The position numbers were made by a program, and so were the translations under genes. Shown here one piece after another: positions 8,364-17,472 of a stretch of 49,970 nt of DNA. Where the stretch lies: NCBI GenBank assembly GCA_019456165.1, contig VRUJ01000027.1, forward strand, positions 1 through 49,970, written 5' to 3'. The stretch comes from Chloroflexota bacterium. GTDB lineage: Bacteria > Chloroflexota > Anaerolineae > Anaerolineales > UBA11579. The notes beneath the pieces were generated by a model that was given only the letters and a program-made list of their open reading frames with translations, had not been told where the DNA came from and did not search any database. Each line of letters opens with the position of its first letter. Within the stretch, counting starts at the first letter, position 1.

Positions 8364-9124
8364 TTAGCAAGGTCTGCTCTAATGATTTCAAGTTGGTGAG
8401 GTTTATCGACATCCATAGCGACTTCGGCATAAGGACACAGCAGCGCCCGGGGATTCAGGCCCAAGCGTTTGGATAACTGCCTGGTCAAACCGTCCAGATC
8501 TACCAGCCTAAATAAGATCATCAGCAGAGTATCGAAGCCAAACATTGCGGCTTGCTTGAGGGGATTTTTACGCGCCTCCCCTAGACGCGTCCAAATACCT
8601 TCTTTTTCCACCGCTGTCCAGGTTGCGAAGATGCCGATGTCACCGCTAGATAATTCGATACCTTTTATTTTTGTAAAGGTACGTGCCGAACCGGGGAAAC
8701 GTTTTTCCATGGTTTCACGCGAGACTACGGTGAGATAAATATCATGTTCCGTTTCCATAGCTGTGTTTACCACCCAGTCGATCATTTCACCACTGATGGT
8801 AGGGATGTCGGCAGATATGCTCAACACGTAATTCGCTTCTGGATTGAGTTCCACAACTCTTTCTGCGCCAGCAATGATATTGGTGACCAGTCCTCCTTGG
8901 TTGGGGACGAAGCTCAGGGGTTTGCTGCACGTCACCCCGCTATCTGCCTCCAACCCGACCACAACAACTTTTTCGGTCGTTTTAGCAGCGCCAATAGCGT
9001 CCAGCACCCACTGCACCATCGGTTTACCAGCAACGTCCACTAAAGCCTTGGGGCCTCCTTGGGTGTACTCATACATCGGATCATCTGGTTTTGGAAAACC
9101 TCCAGCGGCTACTAATACATCCAT
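8360..9124 (-). CDS. MobA-like NTP transferase family protein
   Basis: A 254-residue protein with the nucleotidyltransferase Rossmann fold. The N-terminal signature MDVLVAAGGF with GGPKALVDVAGKPMVQWVL corresponds to the NTP_transf_3 nucleotide-binding loop and the conserved Lys of sugar or inositol phosphate nucleotidyltransferases. An acidic metal site is likely at SISADIPT (about 102-109). The C-terminus carries a helical segment near the LMILFRLVDLDGL stretch. It probably activates a small phosphorylated compound with an NTP, but the substrate is unknown. It is the middle gene of a three-gene operon, three bases after the upstream gene and overlapping the PAP2 gene. Confidence 0.75.
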   Translation of the reverse strand: MDVLVAAGGFPKPDDPMYEYTQGGPKALVDVAGKPMVQWVLDAIGAAKTTEKVVVVGLEADSGVTCSKPLSFVPNQGGLVTNIIAGAERVVELNPEANYVLSISADIPTISGEMIDWVVNTAMETEHDIYLTVVSRETMEKRFPGSARTFTKIKGIELSSGDIGIFATWTAVEKEGIWTRLGEARKNPLKQAAMFGFDTLLMILFRLVDLDGLTRQLSKRLGLNPRALLCPYAEVAMDVDKPHQLEIIRADLAK

Positions 9125-9126
9125 GA

Positions 9127-10026
9127 TTAATTTAACTCCTGTAGATGAGGCTCAAAACCGAGTTCGTCAAGCAGTTGATTGATTTCATTGGTGGTCAACC
9201 TGCGCCCCTTGCCGGAAACAGCGATCAGCGCGGCTTCCATCATGTTGGTGCCAAAAGAACGACCTTCCAGTACAGGCGTCGCAGTTACCAGATATTTTAC
9301 TCCAACAGAGCGAAATAGCTCCACGTCTTCCGGGGTTGTAGTATTGGTAGCGATGATCTTACCGTCCATGTCATCTGGCATGTGGCGTTTGAGGTAATGA
9401 CAATCTCCAGCGATAACTGTCGCCCACTGGTAATGTTTCTCAAACTTGGGAACGCGTACCTCTTGCTTTTCTCCTGTGGGGTAGACCCAGCTAAAGGGCA
9501 GCCGGGTAATGAGTGGCAGGGTTAAAGCTCCCAGCAGTTTTAGGGCGCGTTCAGAGTGGAGTGGCAGAGGTATGCCCAGTCCAAACATGAAATCTCCGAA
9601 CACACAATCGTAGCCGCCATCCAAAAAAGATTTTGTCATCCCCCAGCGGTCAACGCCTAAGGTGATCAATACTTTTTTATCTTGGATGTAATCTCCTATT
9701 TTGGCATCTAGGAAGGGGGCAAGCTGATTTTCGAGGGTGGTCTTGAGTCCGGTTCCATCCACAACCGGAGTCTTCTCGATGAAGCGCACCATTGGTTTTA
9801 CCGAGTGGAGCGTGTACCATCTGTCATCAACCATTAGCCCCAGGTCTGCGCCTCCCACGCCGAAGGCATCCACCTGGCCATCGAGTTCTTTATATAATTG
9901 GGCGGCTTTTTCCATATCCCCATCTGTGCCTATGCGTTCGACGCTAACATTTTCTCCGAGCAGTTCTACCTCAACCTTTTTATCGCGTTTGGAAGAACCT
10001 AGACTAATACTGACAGCACGTTTCAT
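9127..10026 (-). CDS. Conserved protein often labelled quinate 5-dehydrogenase
   Basis: A 299-residue soluble protein with a distinctive N-terminus (AVSISLGSSKRDKKVEVELLG) and the conserved blocks VDAFGVGGADLGL, TPVVDGTGLK, ITLGVDRWGM, VFGDFMFGLGIPLP, NTTTPEDVELF and LEGRSFGTNMMEA. I recognise this set from a conserved family in Chloroflexi, Deinococci and Firmicutes that is sometimes annotated as quinate 5-dehydrogenase. The sequence itself does not resemble shikimate dehydrogenases, so that name is doubtful. It is the first gene of the operon with the NTP transferase and PAP2 phosphatase, which hints at a shared pathway for a phosphorylated or lipid-linked compound. Confidence 0.6.
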   Translation of the reverse strand: MKRAVSISLGSSKRDKKVEVELLGENVSVERIGTDGDMEKAAQLYKELDGQVDAFGVGGADLGLMVDDRWYTLHSVKPMVRFIEKTPVVDGTGLKTTLENQLAPFLDAKIGDYIQDKKVLITLGVDRWGMTKSFLDGGYDCVFGDFMFGLGIPLPLHSERALKLLGALTLPLITRLPFSWVYPTGEKQEVRVPKFEKHYQWATVIAGDCHYLKRHMPDDMDGKIIATNTTTPEDVELFRSVGVKYLVTATPVLEGRSFGTNMMEAALIAVSGKGRRLTTNEINQLLDELGFEPHLQELN

Positions 10027-10197
10027 AGTTTATACTCCTCATGTTTCGGCCCCGACGATATTACACACAGTATACCCGATGGGGGGTAAATATAAAACCC
10101 TTATTGGATAATTTCATAAACTCAACATCTGCTGATAACTTTCGGATTTGTATGCCCACTAATAACTTAAAATTTTCTAATCATTCTCAGATTAAGG

Positions 10198-10203
10198 TAT
10201 AAT
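10198..10203 (+). promoter_or_regulatory. -10 box upstream of ilvE
   Basis: A TATAAT box 63 bases before the ilvE start, in an otherwise empty 240-base divergent interval (10027-10266). The -35 region (about 10174-10179) is only T-rich. A strong AAGGAGG ribosome site follows before the ATG. Confidence 0.45.
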
Positions 10204-10266
10204 ACAATGTATGGGGTATCTCTTACTTTCGTTCGAGTCAATTTCCATCTCCAAGGAGGTTAATCT

Positions 10267-11205
10267 ATGACTCTACCAAACTTTGCCTACTTCGAGGGAA
10301 AGATTGTTCCCTATTCTGAGGCAAAAGTCGGCGTGATGACCCACGCTCTGAATTATGGTACTGCAGCATTTGCTGGGGTACGCGCATATTGGAATGACCA
10401 AGAAGAAGAACTATTTGTTTTTCGTCCCATGGATCACTTCCGCCGGTTTTTACAATCGGCCCAATTGTTGCTCATGGACGTTGAGTTGACCCCCGAAAAC
10501 CTCACCGAAATTACCGTAGAACTCATGCAAAAAGAAAACCACCGTGAAGATGTCTATATCCGCCCGTTGGTTTATAAGTCTGATGAGTTGGTAGGTGTCC
10601 GGCTGCATGATCTAAGTTCTGAAATCACCATTTTCTCCGTTCCCTTCGGCAAGTACGTATCCAATGACACGGGCGCGCACGTTACATTTTCGTCTTGGCG
10701 GCGGGTGGACGACAATATGATTCCAGCGCGCGGCAAGATAGCTGGCGCATATGTAAATACCGCATTTATCAAGACCGATGCTATTCGAGCAGGTTTTGAC
10801 GAAGCCTTGGTGCTGAATGTGGATGGACATATTTCCGAGGGCAGCGCTGAAAACGTTTTTATGCTGCGTGATGGTGTGATCTATACACCCAGGATTACGG
10901 ATAACATCCTGGAAGGCATTACCCGGCGGACGATCATCGAGCTTGCTCGGGAAGAGCTGGGTTATGAAGTTGTCGAGCGCTCCATCGATCGCACTGAGAT
11001 ATACCTGTGCGATGAATTTTTTATGACTGGAACTGCTGCCCAGGTTACTGCTGTAACTATGGTGGACCACCGTCCTATTGGCAACGGTGAGATGGGGCCG
11101 GTGGCTGCCCAACTGCGTGAATTGTACATGGATGCAGTGCGCGGTAAGCTGGAGAAATACCGCCATTGGAATCAACCGGTGTATGCCAAGCTAGCTGTGA
11201 GTTAG
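10267..11205 (+). CDS. ilvE: Branched-chain amino acid aminotransferase
   Basis: A fold-type IV PLP aminotransferase (312 residues) that interconverts Leu, Ile or Val with their 2-oxo acids using 2-oxoglutarate/glutamate. The N-terminal FAYFEGKIVPYSEAKVGVMTHALNYG block, the PLP lysine K157 in PARGKIAGAY, the SEGSAENVFML phosphate-binding segment and the FFMTGTAAQVTAV ending are classic for the bacterial IlvE group rather than for D-amino acid aminotransferase. AAGGAGG lies eight bases before the ATG. It stands alone, divergent from the quinate-dehydrogenase-like operon. Confidence 0.93.
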   Translation: MTLPNFAYFEGKIVPYSEAKVGVMTHALNYGTAAFAGVRAYWNDQEEELFVFRPMDHFRRFLQSAQLLLMDVELTPENLTEITVELMQKENHREDVYIRPLVYKSDELVGVRLHDLSSEITIFSVPFGKYVSNDTGAHVTFSSWRRVDDNMIPARGKIAGAYVNTAFIKTDAIRAGFDEALVLNVDGHISEGSAENVFMLRDGVIYTPRITDNILEGITRRTIIELAREELGYEVVERSIDRTEIYLCDEFFMTGTAAQVTAVTMVDHRPIGNGEMGPVAAQLRELYMDAVRGKLEKYRHWNQPVYAKLAVS

Positions 11206-11327
11206 CCAAATTTTTCTGGTATCCTGACTGCCCCGAGGATAGCCTATATGGTTTATTTACCTGAAGATTGTTGAAAAGATTCAAGAACAACAATTTCAAG
11301 GTATTGAGCCGAGAGAGCAAAACACTG

Positions 11328-11816
11328 ATGCAAAATACAACGCAAAAGCTCCAAAGATATACCTTGATCGCCATCATTATCCTTGCCTTAGGGTTGGCAG
11401 GATTGGCGTGTGACACTCTCGTGGGAGGAAATGACGGGGAAACAACAGAAGAGAGTGACGTGCAATCCTCCGCGGATGGTGACGCGGAAACGACAGAAGA
11501 GAGTGACGAGCAAGAAACTCTAACATGTGAACTAATATGCAATATTGATGATGAACAATATGGGTTTGAAATCTCGTGCGAATCTGGCCAAGTTACTTCA
11601 ACCATGAACAATACCACAAGATTTGCTTATGACTCCGATGGCTCAGTAGCTTCAATTACGGTAGAAATCGACCAAGAACTCGAATATGAAAGTTCTGGGA
11701 ACATATATTTGATAGAAGGGACCATCATTATTGATCAATCTTCTAATACGATTTCAGAAGATATTACTGCCACAGGTGGAGCATTTGGAGAGTCGCCACA
11801 AACTTGTGATTCTTAA
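11328..11816 (+). CDS. Small acidic lipoprotein
   Basis: I take ATG 11328 as the start because it places a charged N-terminus before a hydrophobic core and the lipobox LAGLACD; the longer reading from 11268 would bury the signal. After Cys24 comes a low-complexity acidic linker containing a near-repeat (TTEESD appears twice). The C-terminal part of about 95 residues has four Cys (LTCELIC, ISCES, QTCDS) that may form disulfides and a beta-rich pattern. The function is unknown; it is probably anchored on the outer membrane face. Confidence 0.6.
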   Translation: MQNTTQKLQRYTLIAIIILALGLAGLACDTLVGGNDGETTEESDVQSSADGDAETTEESDEQETLTCELICNIDDEQYGFEISCESGQVTSTMNNTTRFAYDSDGSVASITVEIDQELEYESSGNIYLIEGTIIIDQSSNTISEDITATGGAFGESPQTCDS

Positions 11817-11859
11817 CAGTTGGTAAGTTAGCCGGAAGCTTGTTTTAAAGAATTTCCAT

Positions 11860-11884
11860 CTGTCGGGGCGCAGCATGCTGCGAC
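11860..11884. repeat. Palindromic intergenic repeat, copy 1
   Basis: Contains the perfect 14-base palindrome CGCAGCATGCTGCG preceded by GTCGGGG. A second copy with the same context is at 12675-12697; the two bracket the lipoprotein gene at 11928-12533. Confidence 0.7.
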
Positions 11885-11927
11885 CATTTTCTTGTATTAA
11901 TTTTTTACTTAGCCGTTAATCGAAATT

Positions 11928-12533
11928 TCAAGGCGTAATAACTGTAAAAGATATTGAATTGGATATGTTATTGGTTTCATCTAATTCCTGGATTTCTTCA
12001 AAAACGTCAGCAACCACCTCAATTACGTACTCTCCCGGAGGCCACGTATCTTGATGACCTACAGCAAATTGGTCAGTGAGTGATTCACAAGGTTGAAGTG
12101 GACCTGTTAGGCTTAATGTGCCTGAAAAATTTTCTCCATTGACAATTACTCGACTTGTGATTATTTCCGGTGTTGGCATGGTACCGTAGTTCGTCACCCT
12201 ATACTCTACCCAAGTCCAGGGCTCGGCAGCCTGAACGATTGTAGTATTCTCAATGGATATGATTTCTGCAACGAGGTCAGGCATATCCCCGCTTGCAGCG
12301 CACGCATAAGGGGGCGGATTTGGAACGCTTGGTGCTGATGGAAGTTCGGTTGCTGGGAGTGGTTGGTCAGGTTGTACTTCCGGTTGGGAGGTCTGTTCTT
12401 CTATTTGTGCAGGTTCAGTTTCAATCTGGTCGGTAGATTCTGGAGTAGATGTCGGTAAATTACACGCCAGTATTAACCCAACAATAACCAAAATAACTAA
12501 ACTTAGCGAATAGTTGCGTCTATAAGTATCCAT
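11928..12533 (-). CDS. Lipoprotein with CARDB-like domain
   Basis: About 201 residues. The second of two closely spaced ATGs (12533) has the better spacing to AGGA. The signal sequence ends in LILACN. A Glu/Gln/Pro-rich linker (about 30-80) follows, then a beta-sandwich region beginning PDLVAEIISIEN and ending with VADVFEEIQELDETNNI and the strand ISFTV. This spacing is typical of CARDB domains, adhesion-like modules of extracellular proteins. Cys79 and a later Cys may pair. Partner and ligand are unknown. Confidence 0.7.
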   Translation of the reverse strand: MDTYRRNYSLSLVILVIVGLILACNLPTSTPESTDQIETEPAQIEEQTSQPEVQPDQPLPATELPSAPSVPNPPPYACAASGDMPDLVAEIISIENTTIVQAAEPWTWVEYRVTNYGTMPTPEIITSRVIVNGENFSGTLSLTGPLQPCESLTDQFAVGHQDTWPPGEYVIEVVADVFEEIQELDETNNISNSISFTVITP

Positions 12534-12674
12534 GATCATATCCTAGATGAATAGTTATCTACTTTGTTGCTAAGAATTAGACTCAATACCAATCCTGTTT
12601 ATCTTGCAAGCCGAACAGGTGATGCCTATCTAGCGAAAAGTTATAGGAAACTGGTTTTACAGAACAACCGCATC

Positions 12675-12697
12675 GTCGGGGTGCAGCATGCTGCGCC
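12675..12697. repeat. Palindromic intergenic repeat, copy 2
   Basis: Second copy of the GCAGCATGCTGC palindrome with the shared GTCGGGG lead and GCGCCC tail. It lies in the otherwise empty interval 12540-12831, where I see no gene or clear promoter. Confidence 0.7.
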
Positions 12698-12831
12698 CTA
12701 CACCCCTATTAATTGGCCTATATTGATTCCTCGAAAGTGGAGGCCGATACAATACAAGTTTACGCGCCGTTCTCAGCATAACGCTCACTCTCGTCGATAA
12801 TATATTGGATAGTTTTCAAAGTGGCTGCATA

Positions 12832-13584
12832 TTACATACTATTGCTCACGAAATTACCGCCAAGGATCTCCTGTAAGCCGCCCTCAAATTCCTGCGAAAG
12901 GGTTTTGTTGAGCTCATTTTCATATTCGAGGTCTAGCTCATCCTTCAAGATTGCTTCTCCCTTGGTGAACCACGAAATTCCAAAGGCTAAGATAATTATC
13001 GTCTCCAGCCAATAGATAGGATTATACGCCGCTATTTGCCAGGCTATCTCACTCGGAAGCAAGTAGTATAGGACAATTAGCAATATGCAAACGATCATCA
13101 GGTAAGCGCATGCCCGATAGACTTTATTCCTTTGCATTTTTGCGTGGGTGGGCGGATTGAGCAGGTCCGTTTTGGTGAACAAGAATAGCGAGAAGTAGAT
13201 CAAGGTCAGGAAGAACAATACACCAAATATCAGGTGGATAGTCCCGATGAACATGGAAAGATTATCGGTAGCGCCATCAGGCTCGGTTGGAAATAGCGCT
13301 AAACCAAGCGCGAAGAACCAGGCAAGTTTACTGAATTTAGCGTCTCCCTCGTAGCCTTTATATGAGAGCAGAAAATAGGCGATAGCGAAAAGTGTGCCCA
13401 CTAATACATTGCGCATGCCCGTGTGGTAGTAGGCGCTAATTGAAGACAACATACCTATTTTAAAAATAAACCGCGCGCCCAAGGGCACGACGATTGGCAG
13501 CGCGATGCCCATAAGACCGATGGCTTTTCTGAGCTGCAAATATGAAAAGACCAGGGATCTTTCATTTTCAAAGTTATCTTGCAT
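12832..13584 (-). CDS. DUF998-like six-helix membrane protein
   Basis: A 250-residue integral membrane protein with about six hydrophobic helices. The block SISAYYHTGMRNVLVGTLFA followed by YKGYEGD and GLALFPT is a recognisable signature of a widespread group related to DUF998 proteins. The C-terminal 45 residues are charged and cytosolic. It has a short gap to the Gabija pair on the same strand (127 bases) and could be read by run-through, but nothing else ties it to defence. Function unknown. Confidence 0.65.
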   Translation of the reverse strand: MQDNFENERSLVFSYLQLRKAIGLMGIALPIVVPLGARFIFKIGMLSSISAYYHTGMRNVLVGTLFAIAYFLLSYKGYEGDAKFSKLAWFFALGLALFPTEPDGATDNLSMFIGTIHLIFGVLFFLTLIYFSLFLFTKTDLLNPPTHAKMQRNKVYRACAYLMIVCILLIVLYYLLPSEIAWQIAAYNPIYWLETIIILAFGISWFTKGEAILKDELDLEYENELNKTLSQEFEGGLQEILGGNFVSNSM

Positions 13585-13711
13585 GTGTGTATCCTCCAGC
13601 TACGCATTGAAATTTGTAAATAACGCGTAACTCAATAAACTTAATGCAAGTTGTCTGCCAGGTTGTGGGTGGTGGGGATGTAGGAATCACTGAAATACTT
13701 TTATTGTGTAA

Positions 13712-15340
13712 TTAAACTGGGCATTCATTTGCCAAAGATTCCAATTCATTCATGACCATAAACTCAGAAGTCTCGGCTCCCCTTAATCCTTGATTATTAT
13801 GCCGTTGGGTGCTAGTGCAGAGCACGCAACAATCTTTTGCCCTAGTGATTCCAACATAGTGTAAATTTAAATCTTGTAATTCATCTCCATGATACATTGG
13901 CATTATGTATTTATGAAGATCAAGATGAAATACTATACTAAATTCTAGCCCTTTTGCTTTGTGCAATGTAAGTAATTGAATTTCATTTTCTCTAGGGGGC
14001 ATATAAGATTCAAGGAATAATGGTTCTGTTAATACTGTATTTAGTTTTTCAATAGCAGTCTCACTTATTCTATTTGGGTAAAAAATCTCTGATATTCTTG
14101 TGAATAGGTTAATATTTTCTATTAACAAGCTAGGGTTCTTTTCTGAGACTCTTTCTATTGATCTAAGCATACTCATTGCTTCTTTTGCTTCTTTTTTTTG
14201 TAAATCTAAATTCAAATTCTCCTCGACTAGATCATATTTCGTAATCTCAGTATATAATATCCAATTCATAATCTTTCTAAAAACCCCTCCCCATAAGCTG
14301 GAGTCCTGATCAAGGGGGGTTGTTACAATTGGTTTATGCGGTATGTCTAAATTTCTATGAATGAGATTCCCGGTTCGTCTTGTCCTAACCAAGATTCCTA
14401 TGTCATTCCTTGAGACTTGATATTTCTCCTGAAGGAATGGAATTGAAATTGAGAGCCATTGGGCAATCTCAATCTCCGATCCCTCAATATGTTTATGAAA
14501 AACCCTATACTCGCCTCCTGATTGTGGTTCATAAGTAGATGATAGTAATCTTGCTGAATAATCTATTATTGATAAATGCGAACGATGATTTCTCGTCAAA
14601 GTAAAAGTGGAAAATAACTTTGTGTTATTAGATATTGCTATAAGATGCTCTGGGTATTTATTCGCAAATTGGAAAATTGATTGATTCACATCTCCTACCG
14701 CAACCGCTTTAATTCCAAGCTTCACTAGTTGGTTAAAAATTACATCCTGCCAATAACCACAATCTTGATACTCATCTATGAAAATATGGGTAAATCGAGA
14801 TAATAGATACCTACGACAGGCCGATGAATTATCAAATATGTGGGAGGCTAAGCATCCAATTGATTCAAGAATAACGTTGCCGTCTAGGAAATGGTTTTCA
14901 AGAATCCCATACAATTCTTCGTGATCTTTTTGATTCTCGGCTCTATCTAATAGCTCTCCAATAATTTGTTGGTCGTCAGTATTCAGAATTTCATTTAGCT
15001 CAATAATTTCGGAGTCTTTAGTTGGTTCTCCGAAAACATGCCGGCCAAATGGGAATATAAATTCTGTCAAGAAGAACTTATCAATTGTTCCAAAGTAGGA
15101 GCTTTTCTGATCTACTCCACGATTGAAGCACCTGCTTTCAAGCTCATCGCTGGCTTTATTTGTATATGAAATTGCAATCACACCTTGGTAATGAAGTAAA
15201 TTCGGAATTATTCGTTTAATTGCTTGGGACAGAGTGAATGTTTTCCCACTCCCCGGGTTGGCAATTACAACACAATTCTTTCCTTGTTCAATCGCCTTTA
15301 TTACTCCTAACTGCTCATTAGTTGGTTTAGTTGTCGGCAT
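13712..15340 (-). CDS. gajB: Gabija protein GajB (UvrD-like helicase)
   Basis: A superfamily 1A helicase-like protein of 542 residues. Motif I is ANPGSGKTFTL (about 28-38), motif II FIDEYQDC, motif III VGDVNQSIFQF, motif IV/V LTLHKAKGLEF and motif VI HYVGITRAKD. In Gabija systems GajB partners with the OLD-family nuclease GajA and is thought to sense nucleic-acid or nucleotide changes caused by phage. ATG 15340 is chosen because it overlaps the end of gajA by 14 bases; a TTG seven codons earlier has no ribosome site. The order gajA-gajB with overlap is the usual Gabija layout. Confidence 0.88.
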   Translation of the reverse strand: MPTTKPTNEQLGVIKAIEQGKNCVVIANPGSGKTFTLSQAIKRIIPNLLHYQGVIAISYTNKASDELESRCFNRGVDQKSSYFGTIDKFFLTEFIFPFGRHVFGEPTKDSEIIELNEILNTDDQQIIGELLDRAENQKDHEELYGILENHFLDGNVILESIGCLASHIFDNSSACRRYLLSRFTHIFIDEYQDCGYWQDVIFNQLVKLGIKAVAVGDVNQSIFQFANKYPEHLIAISNNTKLFSTFTLTRNHRSHLSIIDYSARLLSSTYEPQSGGEYRVFHKHIEGSEIEIAQWLSISIPFLQEKYQVSRNDIGILVRTRRTGNLIHRNLDIPHKPIVTTPLDQDSSLWGGVFRKIMNWILYTEITKYDLVEENLNLDLQKKEAKEAMSMLRSIERVSEKNPSLLIENINLFTRISEIFYPNRISETAIEKLNTVLTEPLFLESYMPPRENEIQLLTLHKAKGLEFSIVFHLDLHKYIMPMYHGDELQDLNLHYVGITRAKDCCVLCTSTQRHNNQGLRGAETSEFMVMNELESLANECPV

Positions 15341-17090
15341 TTGAGGTCGTAATTTCAATACACCGTTTTAGTGGTTGGGAAATTCTGTTGTCATGTAATA
15401 TTTCCAAGGAATCGGTGTGCATATGGATAAAGTTAAACATAAAGGTTGCTTTTTTGGCTTTCATCAAACGAATGATCTTATCATCGTCTTTAGTATTCAA
15501 ATATTTAGCAAGAGTGGTCTTAAGCTCTGATTCTGAAAGATCCTTCTCGAGATCGACATTAGCAATAAAAATATTCGTGTTTTCCAATGCTTTTATTATC
15601 AATTTTGCGATATCTTCTGGTGGTTTTTCTCTCTCAAACGATTGGATGGTAATTTCATGCTCGTTAAGTAATGCATCAAGAGTTTTATCGCTATCTTTGA
15701 CATCTCGGTAAATAGCTAATCCCCTTTGTATTCCAGCATACCTATATTCCTCACTACCTTGAATTTTAAATATATCGTTGTCAGTTCGTAAAACAAAATC
15801 AATTTTTAATGAACTTAGTAAGCTTGCATATGTTAAGAACCCCACTCCATTAACCGCCAAAATACTAATATTCTCGCGATCTAAATCTATATTAATTGCC
15901 TTGGCTAAAGCTTTGTAGAACAATTCTTCAGAGGGTCCTTCAACCAATAACACTCCATTAGAAAAAAAAGTCTCAGCTGGAATAATATTCATTCTAAAGC
16001 TGAAATCAATTATGGCATCACGAATAAATGGATTGCTTCCATTTCCTGCAGCCAGCGTGTCTGGTTTGTTATCATATAGTCTGATTATTGTCTCTGGAGG
16101 AAATGCCGTAACAATTTGGGGGGAATGTGTAGTAATTATTACCTGCGCCTGTAGGTTATCTGATAAATACCTAGCTAATTTCCTTTGTTGGTGGGGGTGT
16201 AAGTGTGCTTCAGGCTCTTCAATACAAAAAATATTAACTTCAAGAGGTTCCTCATCACTCTCAAATACTGGTCGGTTTCTTGCTGCCCACAAAGCTAAAT
16301 GAATTTGATTATTCCTACCATCTCCTCCTACTAAGAATTTTTTTTCGTCGATTTCGGTTGCTAAATTAAGGTTATCAATAAACCGTGATGGGTCCGATGC
16401 ACCTGTATCGAAAATGACATTTTGGTTTTCATTAAGAGAAGAGAGTTCTTTCAGTTCTGAATTAAGTCGTTCAGTAGCCCTGTTAACGAAAGATAGTGAA
16501 GAAATGCCCTCATGGACTTGGTCTAATTCGGATTTTATTTCCTCCAATTTACTAATGTCAGCAGCTTGTTCTTCATCAGTTCTAATCTCTTTTGCATCCT
16601 GCAAAAGGTTTCTCCGCTCACGTCGAATAAAATGAAAAAGATCCCTATTTGTCCCAATGAACTTTAAATTAAGTACCTTCAGATAGTATCTGGTAGTCTC
16701 AATATCATCCAAACTTTCTAGATCTTTACCCACAGCATAATTGAAGGTGATCCGCCTTGTTCTTTCATCTCTTACCGCGCTATACCTCAAAAACATTTCG
16801 CCATTTTCACTTACGTGTTCCTTCATTTTTGAAAGAATACAATCCTCGGTGATATTGGTGAATTTCAATGTTATCTTGATTTCATTTGTTACTTCATAAG
16901 CATAAAAATCCGCGTCATTTGGTGATAAATCCGACTGAGGGATTGTTTTATCCAATAACAATCGTAGTGCGTATAAAAGATTTGATTTCCCTATCTCATT
17001 GCTCCCAATTACAAGAGATTTTTCAGTCAAGTTAATTTCTGTATTCTTAAAGTTTCGAAATCCTTGTATATTAATATTTTCGAGAATCAT
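15327..17090 (-). CDS. gajA: Gabija protein GajA (OLD-family ATPase/TOPRIM nuclease)
   Basis: 587 residues, close to known GajA size. The N-terminal ABC-type ATPase has Walker A IGSNEIGKSN (about 28-37), Walker B NIFCIEEPEAHLHP with catalytic Glu (about 287-299) and the H-loop TTHSPQ. The C-terminal TOPRIM domain shows LLVEGPSEELF (metal-binding Glu near 385) and LRTDND (near 435-439). GajA cuts DNA when its ATPase is released from nucleotide inhibition during infection. ATG 17090 is preferred because AAAGGAG lies seven bases upstream; an upstream in-frame GTG would overlap that site. AT-rich codon use contrasts with the GC-rich cysteine operon next door, which fits an acquired defence island. 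Confidence 0.9.
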   Translation of the reverse strand: MILENINIQGFRNFKNTEINLTEKSLVIGSNEIGKSNLLYALRLLLDKTIPQSDLSPNDADFYAYEVTNEIKITLKFTNITEDCILSKMKEHVSENGEMFLRYSAVRDERTRRITFNYAVGKDLESLDDIETTRYYLKVLNLKFIGTNRDLFHFIRRERRNLLQDAKEIRTDEEQAADISKLEEIKSELDQVHEGISSLSFVNRATERLNSELKELSSLNENQNVIFDTGASDPSRFIDNLNLATEIDEKKFLVGGDGRNNQIHLALWAARNRPVFESDEEPLEVNIFCIEEPEAHLHPHQQRKLARYLSDNLQAQVIITTHSPQIVTAFPPETIIRLYDNKPDTLAAGNGSNPFIRDAIIDFSFRMNIIPAETFFSNGVLLVEGPSEELFYKALAKAINIDLDRENISILAVNGVGFLTYASLLSSLKIDFVLRTDNDIFKIQGSEEYRYAGIQRGLAIYRDVKDSDKTLDALLNEHEITIQSFEREKPPEDIAKLIIKALENTNIFIANVDLEKDLSESELKTTLAKYLNTKDDDKIIRLMKAKKATFMFNFIHMHTDSLEILHDNRISQPLKRCIEITTSNADN

Positions 17091-17231
17091 GTTCACTCCT
17101 TTTCAAATAGAGATGGTTTTTAAGCTGACGGACGGGAAACTGTTATATATATTGTTTGGCTTTAGTGTACTAGGCAAGTAAGAAACCGCCCAATCCTTCA
17201 ATCTAATTAGTGCAGCTATTATAACTCACCC

Positions 17232-17259
17232 TTGACAGCAAGTTCACTTCGTTTATAAT
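17232..17259 (+). promoter_or_regulatory. Sigma-70 promoter of the cysteine operon
   Basis: TTGACA (17232-17237), a 16-base spacer and TATAAT (17254-17259) form a consensus promoter directed at cysM. Transcription should begin near 17266, which leaves an unusually long leader of about 235 bases. Confidence 0.75.
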
Positions 17260-17374
17260 AATTATGAATATTGTCATAAATATTTTAGGAGCATTAGAAT
17301 TGAACACTTGCTTGTGTATGGGCGGGGAACGTGACCGCCCAATAAAGATGTAATCAGACCTGACCTGAAATTTT

Positions 17375-17472
17375 AAACGGTCAACAGACATCGGGTGGTC
17401 GCAACCCCGCATACGATTTTTGTATGCCAACAGTTGCTTTGGCCGCCCGTTATTATTGTCTGTTGGCCGTTT
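17375..17472 (+). promoter_or_regulatory. Long three-tier hairpin in the cysM leader
   Basis: A 98-base imperfect palindrome just before cysM. The outer arms 17375-17390 and 17457-17472 pair over 16 bases with a single G-U wobble. Inside, CGGGTGG (17392) pairs with CCGCCCG (17443) and GCAAC (17401) with GTTGC (17433). The tip is GCATAC/GTATGC around a T-rich loop. A separate smaller hairpin (GGGCGG/CCGCCC) lies near 17320-17341. It could be a cis-regulatory RNA, an attenuator-like element or a mobile palindrome. Confidence 0.6.

Noticed and set aside
9127..10026. Shikimate/quinate dehydrogenase function from the usual database name
   Set aside because: No shikimate-dehydrogenase motif or clear NAD(P) loop is visible; the name appears to be inherited, so only the family is reported.
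15327..17090. RecF- or SMC-type repair ATPase
   Set aside because: A TOPRIM domain follows the ATPase and a UvrD-like helicase overlaps downstream, the arrangement of Gabija/OLD class 2 systems.
17392..17410. T-box riboswitch signature (GGGTGG followed by CGCAACCCCGC)
   Set aside because: The conserved TGGN-ACC-GCG order is broken, TGGT would not match the discriminator of tRNA-Cys, and no specifier loop or stem I could be identified.
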